From Nostoc sp. NMS2 (GTDB taxonomy: Bacteria > Cyanobacteriota > Cyanobacteriia > Cyanobacteriales > Nostocaceae): a DNA stretch of 37,368 nucleotides. Made by a program: the position numbers and the translations under genes. Under the pieces are notes generated by a model. That model made no database searches, was not told the DNA's origin, and saw only the letters and a program-made list of their open reading frames with translations. How positions within the stretch are numbered: position 1 is the first letter of the stretch; the number at the start of each line of letters is the position of its first letter. Shown here in pieces: positions 1 through 6,786 of this stretch. Location: the NCBI RefSeq assembly GCF_017115105.1, contig NZ_JABXKH010000045.1, positions 1 through 37,368 of the forward strand, given 5' to 3'.

Positions 1-373
1 GAATTAAATCTTACCCTACCTCGGATGGTGTCACTTTGTTTCCAACAAAGATTGCTGATCAGGCAAGTCCTCTTGTCAATAGGCTTTGAGACGCGCTAAC
101 CCTGACGATTAATGGTACTATAAATAAGTACAGACAAAGCCGAAAATGCTGGTCGTACACTAAACCTAGACAATCTAGAATATGGGGTTCCACTCAAGAA
201 TAGACATTTTTGTGTCGTCTCCGTGAATGGGTAAAATTCTAGCGGTACTAAGGTAGAACATACTTTTTGTACTTGTTCAACTGTGCGGTGGGGCATCCCG
301 TGCAGTCTAAACAAAGCTCAGTTAATGTCCAACGGGATACCGGGAGTCGCTGAGAAGCCTGTACTGTACTCAG
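1..373. other. Gene-poor stretch downstream of the CHAT/TPR gene
   Basis: No recognisable gene. A 72-codon open frame on the minus strand (314 to 96) has no family resemblance I can name and no convincing ribosome binding site. It could be a remnant of an inserted element, since it lies just beyond the point where the last TPR unit of the neighbouring gene breaks off. No clear terminator hairpin was found for the minus-strand operon. Confidence 0.3.
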
Positions 374-3300
374 TCAGTGTAGGAGTATGTCACTGTATTC
401 ACCCTGCTGTTCTGCCAAATGCCCTAACCACCACAGAGTCATTGCTTTGCCTTTGACATTACCAATGCGTTCAAATATTTCCAAAGACTGATTGAAAAGT
501 GCGATCGCTTCATCCACTTCCCCTTTGTTGGCGTAGATATATCCCAGATTGTTCAACGTCGCCGCTTTGTCTTGGACATTACCAATGCGTTCAAATATTT
601 CCAAAGACTGATTGAAAAGTGCGATCGCTTGATCCACTTCCCCTTTGTTAGCGTAGATAAGTCCCAGTTTGTTCAACGTCGCCGCTTTGCCTTGGACATT
701 ACCAAGGCGTTCATTTATTTCCAAAGATTGATTGAAAAGTGCGATCGCTTCATGCACATCCCCTTTGTTAGCGTAGATTATTCCCAAATAGTTCAACGTC
801 ACCGCTTTGCTTTGGACATCACCAATGCGTTCACTTATTTCCAAAGACTGATTGTAGAGGGCGATCGCTTCATCCACATCCCCTTTGTTGGCGTAGATCA
901 TTCCCAGATTGTGCAACGTCACCGCTTTGGTTTGGACATTACCAATGCGTTCATTTATTTCTAAAGACTGATTGTAGAGTGCGATCGCTTCATCTACTTC
1001 CCCTTTGTTGGCGTAGATCATTCCCAGATTGTTCAACGTCACCGCTTTACCTTGGACATTACCAATGCGTTCTTTTATTTCCAAAGACTGATTGTAGAGT
1101 GCGATCGCTTCATCCACATCCCCTTTATCGGCGTACATCCGTCCCAGTTCATGCAACGTCGCCGCTTTGCCTTGGACATTTCCAATGCGTTCATTTATTT
1201 CCAAAGACTCCTTATAGAGTTTGATCGCTTGATCGACTTCCCCTTTGTCGGCGTACATCCGTCCCAGTTCATGCAACGTTGCCATTTTGTCTTGGACATT
1301 TCCAATGCGTTCTTTGATTTTCAGAGACTCTTTGTAGAGTTTGATCGCTTGATCGACTTCCCCTTTCTTGGCGTAGATACCTGCCAGTTGGTGCAACGTC
1401 GCTGCTTTACCTTTGACATAACCAATGCGTTTAGTTATTTCCAAAGACTGATTGTAGAGTGCGATCGCTTGATCCACTTCTCCTTTGTTGGCGTAGATAC
1501 TTGCCAAACAGCTTAAAGTTGCCGCTTTGCCTTCGACATGACTAATGCGTTCTTTTATTTCCAAAGACTGATTGTAGAGTGCGAGTGCTTGATTAACTTC
1601 CCCTTTCTTAGCGTAGATAAGTCCCAGATTGTGCAACGTCGCCGCTTTGCCTTCGACACCACCAATGCCTTCTTCTATTTCCAAAGACTGATTGTAGAGT
1701 GCAATCGCTTGCTCCACTTCTCCTTTATTGGCGTAGATAAGTCCCAGATTGTGCAACGTCGCCGCTTTGGTTTGAACATTACCAATGCATTCAGTTATTT
1801 CTAAAGATTGATTGTAGAGTGCGATCGCTTCATTCACATTCCCTTTATCGGCGTAGATACCTGCCAGACAGTGCAACGTCACCGCTTTGCCTTCGACATC
1901 ACCAATGCGTTCAGTTATTTCTAAAGACTGATTGCAGAGTGCAATCGCTTCATCGACTTCCCCTTTGTTACCATAGATACCTGCTAAGTTAGCAATAATT
2001 GCAGCTTTTTGTGTTTCGTCTGTTTCCAAACAAAATTCAAGCGCTTGCTGATAATACTGCTGTGCTTGTTCAACTTCACCGAGTTTTGCTTGAGAGCGAG
2101 CTATTTCATGTAAAACGCGGTAGTCTGGAGTGAGTTCTAAGGTAGATTTGCACAGTTGCACTGATTCCCGAAATCGGCTTTGATTGTTCCAGCTATTTGC
2201 TAAAGAGAAGGCTATTTTCCCCGCAATTTCTCCATCCTTCCCCAGCAACACCAACCGATGAATTTCTAAACTTTGTGCTTCCGTAGCAGTTTCCGCCTCT
2301 TCCCACCACAGGCGATATAAAATTTGTGCAGCTTGTTTATACAACTCTTCACCCTTGGGGTTTTCTGGAAACTCTAGCAACGGTGACAAAATCCGGGGAA
2401 CACGATACAACCTCTCTGTGTTGTTGGTGAGGGTAACTTCCAACAAACCCAAAATTTCAGCGCGTTGAATATGACTTTCCCAACTTGAGATATCCTCACA
2501 AATCGGGTCAATAGCAGCTAGAGGAACAGGTAACTCATACACCAACAACTTCCCCAGCATAAGACGCAAAGCTGGAGTTTGCTGCTTCAGCAATACCTGT
2601 GCCAAAATATCCTCACGAAATTCCTTTTCCTTATCTGCCATCTTTTGCAGAATCATCTCAACTCCCCTCTCGGCTTCTGGCGACTTCGGGGAATTTTGCA
2701 AAATCTTATCTAACCATTCCAACAGCCGAGGATTTCCATCTGCTGCTTTTTTGGCACGTTCGGGCAAATCTGGCTGAAATTGCCAACTGCCATTAAACGA
2801 ATCCAGACGATTATACTTTTTAATTAAATCTGCCCCACCCAAAGCACCCAGAGGTTCGCGGTACAGACGTTTATCCAGTTCCGACAATGTGAAATTGTAG
2901 CGACAGGTAATAATTACCTTGTGGGGAAGTTGGGAACTTTGCATCGCCTTCAGCAACGCCAGCAGTACCTCCACAACTTGTGGTTGCAAGACATAAACCC
3001 CATTGCGTAAATCCAAATTAGCCTCAAAGTCATCCAGCACAAAGGCAAAGCGCTGTTCTTTGGTATTCAGTCCTTCAGTGAAAAACTTGGTGAGGCGCTG
3101 CATCAACGGTAACTTGCCATTGAGTATTTCATGCCCCCGTTCCGAGGTACATTGTTCCGCAAGGGTTTTGAGCAGTTTGTCCTCATCCAGTTGCCGAAAG
3201 TTCACCAGCCTGTGATAGCCAACCATCCTTTCCAGAAGTCGCGCCGTCACAGTACTCTTACCCACACCCCCCAGTCCGTGAATTAGTACCCCTAATGAAG

Positions 3301-4474
3301 TGCGAATAGCTTTGAGACAACGTTGCAAAGTCCGCCGTCTGCCAACAAACTCAGAGGGTTTCGCCACCCGCACCTGTTGGGTATCGGGATCTAAAAACTG
3401 TTGGTATGCAGGTTCCGGCGCAGAGGGTGGCAAATCTCCCAACAGTTCCACCAACGCACCGGGACATTCTCCCTGGACATATAACCGCAACAAATGCCAG
3501 TCACCCACTTTCTGTTTAAACAACTGCTGGTAAGTGCTAGCGAGTGCTTGTGCTAATTGATATCCGGCTGCCAATTTCCCGTAGAGGTGCGCGGCGGCGG
3601 CTGTAGCAGTCCGATCTTCCACAGGCCGCCCCCAACTTAAAACTGCCCTCGCCCCCTGTGCAATAAGCGCCTCAGCCATAGAAGGGACAGCCCCTTTATC
3701 TGGTGCTTGTCCAGTCCGACACCCAGATAAAAACACCAATTTGGGAAAGCGAAACCGGAAGACTTCCGCCAGTTCTGCGGCTGTGGTTTCGTGGCGATCG
3801 CCGATTTCCGTCTCAGTGATAAAGTAAGGCGTGTAAGGTGCTTCATCTTTAATTGAGGCGTGTCCTGTGAGGTGAAACACATCAAAGTCATCAAGATAGC
3901 GACTCCACACCTTACCCAACTCGCTAACGCAACCGCTTTCTTCCACCCGCAAATCTACAGCAAAATCTCGCGTATCAGCCAGAATTCTCGCCTCTTCCTG
4001 TTCAAACTCTAACTTTGGTTCCACATCTTCCGGGTCGGTTGCCATAAACAATACTCGCAATTGTCGTGCTTCCACAGAAAACGCTTCTGTTTCTTTCTCA
4101 ATCCAGCGCAGAGGTAACACCACTGGATTAACCCGCTTCACCAAAAAATCCTGACCATCATGCAGCACTTCCCAAGGTAGATGTGCCAGTTTTTGCTCAG
4201 TATCAATGGCAATTACCAACCCCTCACCGCGACAGTTAGCAATTCCCCGACTCAACCAGCGTCCATCCCCATCCAACCAAAAAAATAACTGCTTCCCGAT
4301 TCCTGGTAAATTGGGCAGCAGTTTATAGTAATCTCGTTCTCCTTGCTTGAGGAAATCAGCGATTTCTGCTAATTTCAGGCGACGTGATTCATAGTGCTTT
4401 ATTTGAGGTAGCCAATACCTGAGTTCAACTGTTTCCTGCGTACTTTCCCGAAGTTGAATGCGGATAGTTTGCAC
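374..4474 (-). CDS. CHAT protease-like / STAND NTPase / TPR-repeat protein
   Basis: Predicted multidomain conflict or signalling protein of 1366 aa, probably cytoplasmic (no signal peptide). Residues about 80-340 are a CHAT (caspase-like) domain with the His-Cys dyad visible as HLTGHAS (H205) and LSGCRTG (C252). A STAND/NB-ARC-like ATPase follows: FVGRR at 376-380, P-loop GLGGVGKST at 400-408, Walker B FVLDDFE with D481/D482, and an Arg in ITCRY (R525). After a winged-helix-like region and a few diverged TPRs come thirteen 40-residue TPR units (819-1338) and a fourteenth that stops after its first helix. The start is GTG, one base after the stop of the small upstream gene (TAA A GTG), so translation is probably coupled. 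In such proteins the TPRs usually sense, the NTPase switches and the CHAT domain cleaves; the target is unknown. The last TPR looks truncated. Confidence 0.9.
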   Translation of the reverse strand: MQTIRIQLRESTQETVELRYWLPQIKHYESRRLKLAEIADFLKQGERDYYKLLPNLPGIGKQLFFWLDGDGRWLSRGIANCRGEGLVIAIDTEQKLAHLPWEVLHDGQDFLVKRVNPVVLPLRWIEKETEAFSVEARQLRVLFMATDPEDVEPKLEFEQEEARILADTRDFAVDLRVEESGCVSELGKVWSRYLDDFDVFHLTGHASIKDEAPYTPYFITETEIGDRHETTAAELAEVFRFRFPKLVFLSGCRTGQAPDKGAVPSMAEALIAQGARAVLSWGRPVEDRTATAAAAHLYGKLAAGYQLAQALASTYQQLFKQKVGDWHLLRLYVQGECPGALVELLGDLPPSAPEPAYQQFLDPDTQQVRVAKPSEFVGRRRTLQRCLKAIRTSLGVLIHGLGGVGKSTVTARLLERMVGYHRLVNFRQLDEDKLLKTLAEQCTSERGHEILNGKLPLMQRLTKFFTEGLNTKEQRFAFVLDDFEANLDLRNGVYVLQPQVVEVLLALLKAMQSSQLPHKVIITCRYNFTLSELDKRLYREPLGALGGADLIKKYNRLDSFNGSWQFQPDLPERAKKAADGNPRLLEWLDKILQNSPKSPEAERGVEMILQKMADKEKEFREDILAQVLLKQQTPALRLMLGKLLVYELPVPLAAIDPICEDISSWESHIQRAEILGLLEVTLTNNTERLYRVPRILSPLLEFPENPKGEELYKQAAQILYRLWWEEAETATEAQSLEIHRLVLLGKDGEIAGKIAFSLANSWNNQSRFRESVQLCKSTLELTPDYRVLHEIARSQAKLGEVEQAQQYYQQALEFCLETDETQKAAIIANLAGIYGNKGEVDEAIALCNQSLEITERIGDVEGKAVTLHCLAGIYADKGNVNEAIALYNQSLEITECIGNVQTKAATLHNLGLIYANKGEVEQAIALYNQSLEIEEGIGGVEGKAATLHNLGLIYAKKGEVNQALALYNQSLEIKERISHVEGKAATLSCLASIYANKGEVDQAIALYNQSLEITKRIGYVKGKAATLHQLAGIYAKKGEVDQAIKLYKESLKIKERIGNVQDKMATLHELGRMYADKGEVDQAIKLYKESLEINERIGNVQGKAATLHELGRMYADKGDVDEAIALYNQSLEIKERIGNVQGKAVTLNNLGMIYANKGEVDEAIALYNQSLEINERIGNVQTKAVTLHNLGMIYANKGDVDEAIALYNQSLEISERIGDVQSKAVTLNYLGIIYANKGDVHEAIALFNQSLEINERLGNVQGKAATLNKLGLIYANKGEVDQAIALFNQSLEIFERIGNVQDKAATLNNLGYIYANKGEVDEAIALFNQSLEIFERIGNVKGKAMTLWWLGHLAEQQGEYSDILLH
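377..2020 (-). repeat. 120-bp tandem repeat array encoding TPR units
   Basis: Thirteen in-frame units of exactly 120 bp (461-2020) plus a partial fourteenth (377-460), each encoding one 40-residue TPR of the form KAATLHNLGLIYANKGEVDQ followed by AIALYNQSLEI. HIP1 octamers GCGATCGC recur at 501, 621, 741, 861, 981, 1101, 1461 and 1821, all at multiples of 120 bp, and encode Ala-Ile-Ala. The two units nearest the 3' end are almost identical in DNA, which points to recent amplification or gene conversion. Confidence 0.95.
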
Positions 4475-4475
4475 T

Positions 4476-4802
4476 TTATTTGCTAAGAGATTTGAGGATT
4501 TCCGTGATTTCCTCTATAGTAGCTTCTTCGAGTAAAATCCTGTTTCCAGTATCAGGGTCAAGAATTTCCACATCAAATTGCTTTCCTGGATGGGATTTAT
4601 GCCATTCTTGATACCATTTGCGGATTTGTTCAGCTAAAGCAGCAGCACCACCCACAATCCCGATAATAGTAGCGATCGCCGCTAGAGTTCCCTCTCTTTG
4701 CGTCGGAACTTCATAGCTTCCCGATATTCCAGGAATTTCTAGCAATGCTTCGGCTGCTGTTGGTGCGTCTTCGCCTTCGATTCCGATTTGAATTTCTGCC
4801 AT
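4476..4802 (-). CDS. EACC1-like effector-associated protein
   Basis: Small protein of 108 aa from ATG 4802 (MAEIQIGIEGEDAP). It begins with a beta-strand-like segment, then has a hydrophobic glycine/alanine-rich helix (residues about 39-60, TLAAIATIIGIVGGAAALAE) running into the amphipathic IRKWYQEW, and ends with beta strands DVEILDPDTG followed by a helix EATIEEITEILKSL. This order matches the effector-associated constant component EACC1 as I know it: strand, hydrophobic helix with a Trp-bearing end, then a V-x-x-DPDG-R strand and terminal helix. EACC1 proteins are found beside caspase-like or other effectors in NTP-dependent conflict systems, which is what the adjacent CHAT-NTPase gene suggests. 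A longer frame opening at TTG 4844 is less likely because that codon lies inside an intergenic inverted repeat. Assigned by pattern, not by search. Confidence 0.7.
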   Translation of the reverse strand: MAEIQIGIEGEDAPTAAEALLEIPGISGSYEVPTQREGTLAAIATIIGIVGGAAALAEQIRKWYQEWHKSHPGKQFDVEILDPDTGNRILLEEATIEEITEILKSLSK

Positions 4803-4838
4803 AAGGTTATCTGGGAATTTATACAGTATTTTTATCTC

Positions 4839-4946
4839 ACGCAAAGGCGCAAAGAAGAAAGGATTTCTAAATTATTTATTTTGTGTTACCTAATTATCTT
4901 GGGACGTAGCGAATTATCTTTAGAAAACCTCCGCGTACCTTTGCGT
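4839..4946. repeat. Intergenic inverted-repeat element
   Basis: ACGCAAAGG at 4839-4847 is matched by its exact reverse complement CCTTTGCGT at 4938-4946, enclosing an AT-rich stretch between the EACC1-like gene and tilS. 'Cgcaaaggcgcaaag' sequences are common interspersed repeats in Nostocaceae. It lies within the divergent promoter region of both genes. Confidence 0.55.
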
Positions 4947-5008
4947 TGAAAAAAAGTTACGATTTGAAACGGTATTAGCAATGTAGAAGCATCATTATCA
5001 ATTACTTT

Positions 5009-6022
5009 ATGGTATGGACTCCTCTACATGCAAAAATCCATCGCACAATGCGATCGCGCCACTTATTTGAGCGCAACCAGCGGTTATTAATCGCTGTTTC
5101 CGGCGGACAAGATTCTCTGTGTTTAATAAAATTACTTTTAGATTTACAATCCAAATGGGGATGGGATTTAGGTATTGCTCACTGCGATCATCGCTGGCGT
5201 TCTGACTCCCAAGCTAATGCTCATCACGTTGAAAACTTAGCTAAAACTTGGGGTATATCTTTTTATTTAGAAACAGCGATCGCTCCTATAAATAGTGAAG
5301 CTGTTGCACGGGATTGGCGCTATCAAGCTTTAAGTGCGATCGCTCAGTCAAACAATTATCAGTATATAGTTACCGGACACACCGCTAGCGATCGCGCAGA
5401 AACTCTCCTCTACAATTTAATTCGTGGTACTGGTGCCGATGGTTTACAAGCCCTGACTTGGCAACGCACCCTAATTACAGGCATTATGCTAGTGCGTCCA
5501 CTTTTAGAAATTACTCGCACCCAAACAGAGCAATTTTGTCAAGAATTTAAATTACCAATTTGGGAAGATTCCACAAATCAAGATTTGCAATACGCCCGTA
5601 ACCGTATCCGCCAAGAGTTGATACCATATTTGCGAGAAAATTTCAACCCCCAAGTAGAATCAGCCTTAGCCCAAACAGCAGAACTTCTCCAAGCCGAAGT
5701 GGAATATTTGGAAAAAGCCGCACAGGAGTTGCGGGAAGAGGCGATAAGTGGGGGAGATGAGGGAGAAATATCTTCCTCATCCTCCTCATCTCCCTTTGCT
5801 TTCCCCTTGAGGTTAAATCGTCGGGTATTGCAGAAAGCGCCATTGGCGTTGCAACGTCGGGCGATGCGTCAGGTATTGCAGCAAATATTGACTCACGCAC
5901 CTGGTTTTGAACACATTGAGAAATTAACGGCTTTAATTACAGCGCCAAACCGTTCGCAAACCGATCCATTTCCTGGTGGTGCGATCGCTCAAGTAGAAGG
6001 CGATTGGATCTGTTTTAAATAG
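5009..6022 (+). CDS. tilS: tRNA(Ile)-lysidine synthase
   Basis: Converts the wobble cytidine of tRNA-Ile(CAU) to lysidine using ATP and lysine, so that AUA is read as Ile; cytoplasmic and normally essential. The protein has 337 aa, close to the short cyanobacterial TilS type. The PP-loop signature SGGQDS lies at residues 31-36, followed by AHCDHRWR, a TGH-x-x-SDRAET segment and RNRIRQELIPYL, all typical of the N-terminal N-type ATP pyrophosphatase domain. The ATG at 5009 fits the usual family start, MVWTPLHAK. At residues about 247-265 there is an unusual SGGDEGE and poly-Ser tract encoded by a perfect DNA inverted repeat (5752-5794), apparently an intergenic repeat inserted in frame between the catalytic domain and the C-terminal helices. 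Its immediate neighbour is a toxin-antitoxin pair 30 bp downstream. Confidence 0.97.
   Translation: MVWTPLHAKIHRTMRSRHLFERNQRLLIAVSGGQDSLCLIKLLLDLQSKWGWDLGIAHCDHRWRSDSQANAHHVENLAKTWGISFYLETAIAPINSEAVARDWRYQALSAIAQSNNYQYIVTGHTASDRAETLLYNLIRGTGADGLQALTWQRTLITGIMLVRPLLEITRTQTEQFCQEFKLPIWEDSTNQDLQYARNRIRQELIPYLRENFNPQVESALAQTAELLQAEVEYLEKAAQELREEAISGGDEGEISSSSSSSPFAFPLRLNRRVLQKAPLALQRRAMRQVLQQILTHAPGFEHIEKLTALITAPNRSQTDPFPGGAIAQVEGDWICFK
5752..5794. repeat. Inverted repeat carried in frame inside tilS
   Basis: GGGAGATGAGG (5752-5762) and its perfect reverse complement CCTCATCTCCC (5784-5794) flank a short TC-rich centre. Translated, it gives acidic residues followed by a run of serines. The composition matches intergenic GGGAGA/TCTCCC repeats of Nostocaceae and not the rest of tilS. 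Confidence 0.8.
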
Positions 6023-6052
6023 TTATTTAAAGGCTTTTTGTTATCAGGTACG

Positions 6053-6352
6053 ATGCACATTATTAGTTTTAGAATATTAAGAGAATATGCAGAAAACCAT
6101 GCAGATTGTCAGGAAGCATTAAGCAATTGGTATAAGGTTGCCACTAAAGCGAAATGGCCAAATTTAATTGAAGTACAGCAGGTTTTTCCTAAAGCTGAAG
6201 CTGTTGGTAATTTTACAGTTTTCAATATTAAAGGAAATAAATATCGCTTAATTGCTAGTATAGATTATGAAGGGCAGTTAATTTATATTAAGTATATCCT
6301 CACCCATGCGGAGTACGATAAGGAGAACTGGAAAGATGACCCTTACTTTTAA
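6053..6352 (+). CDS. higB: HigB-type mRNA interferase toxin
   Basis: Toxin of the RelE/HigB family, predicted to cleave mRNA on the ribosome when free of its antitoxin. It has 99 aa from ATG 6053, reading MHIISFRILREYAENH and ending with LTHAEYDKENWKDDPYF. The basic KATKAKW-like region, the NIKGNKYRLIA strand and the YILTHAEYDK tail are the family hallmarks of HigB. A TTG five codons upstream (6038) is possible but less likely than the ATG. The antitoxin frame starts inside this gene (17-bp overlap), the toxin-first order typical of higBA. It lies 30 bp after tilS and may share its transcript. Confidence 0.9.
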   Translation: MHIISFRILREYAENHADCQEALSNWYKVATKAKWPNLIEVQQVFPKAEAVGNFTVFNIKGNKYRLIASIDYEGQLIYIKYILTHAEYDKENWKDDPYF

Positions 6353-6737
6353 TCCAGATAAATACAAGGAATTATTAACAGTTTATCTTCCTAAGCTGAT
6401 AAAAAGTGAAGCTGAAAATGAGCAAGCTTTAGGGATAGTGGAAGATTTAATGCACCGAGAACGCACCCCCGAAGAAGAAGAACTTTATCAGTTATTAATT
6501 ACTTTAATTGAGAAATTTGAACAAGAATATTATCAGCCAAACCAGCAGAATAATCCTATATCTATGTTGTTATTTATTTTAGAAGAATCTGAGAGAAGTA
6601 GAGATGATTTAGTAGCGATTTTAGGAACAGAAGATTTGGTTGATAATATTTTAAATGGACAAGAAAAAATAAATACAGAAGAAGCGCGTAAGCTGGGAGA
6701 GTTTTTTCATGTAGAATCTAGTTTATTTATGGAATAA
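6336..6737 (+). CDS. higA: HigA-type antitoxin with XRE helix-turn-helix
   Basis: Predicted antitoxin that binds HigB and represses the operon. It has 133 aa from ATG 6336 (MTLTFNPDKYKELL), preceded by the Shine-Dalgarno-like AAGGAGAA at 6320-6327, which is why this start is preferred over the in-frame codon at 6306. The N-terminal half is helical and acidic (EEEELYQLLITLIEKFEQEY) and probably contacts the toxin. The C-terminal half (about 80-133) resembles the short HigA-type XRE domain: SMLLFILEESERSRDDLVAI, then NILNGQEKINTEEARKLGEF. Start and stop overlap with higB implies coupled translation. Confidence 0.88.
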   Translation: MTLTFNPDKYKELLTVYLPKLIKSEAENEQALGIVEDLMHRERTPEEEELYQLLITLIEKFEQEYYQPNQQNNPISMLLFILEESERSRDDLVAILGTEDLVDNILNGQEKINTEEARKLGEFFHVESSLFME

Positions 6738-6754
6738 TAACTAAATTCGTAGTT

Positions 6755-6777
6755 GGGCTTTAGCTAGGCTAAAGCCC
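6755..6777. terminator. Bidirectional hairpin between converging higA and hmpF
   Basis: Perfect 10-bp stem GGGCTTTAGC (6755-6764) and GCTAAAGCCC (6768-6777) with a 3-base loop TAG, placed between the stops of higA (6737) and hmpF (6787). There is no long T tract, so Rho-independent action is inferred from position and stem strength. This stem is also a common Nostoc intergenic repeat. Confidence 0.6.
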
Positions 6778-6786
6778 CAGAAATTG

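Noticed and set aside
96..314. 72-codon minus-strand frame at the window start
   Set aside because: I could not match it to any family or find a ribosome binding site. Kept only as part of the description of the unassigned stretch.
572..1804. Several open frames on the plus strand (572-964, 1052-1516, 1538-1804) with repetitive Phe/Arg-rich translations
   Set aside because: They are the antisense of the 120-bp TPR repeats. The minus strand has the clear domain homology and continuous frame.
377..2020. CRISPR-like regular repeat spacing
   Set aside because: The 120-bp units are continuous coding repeats without unique spacers.
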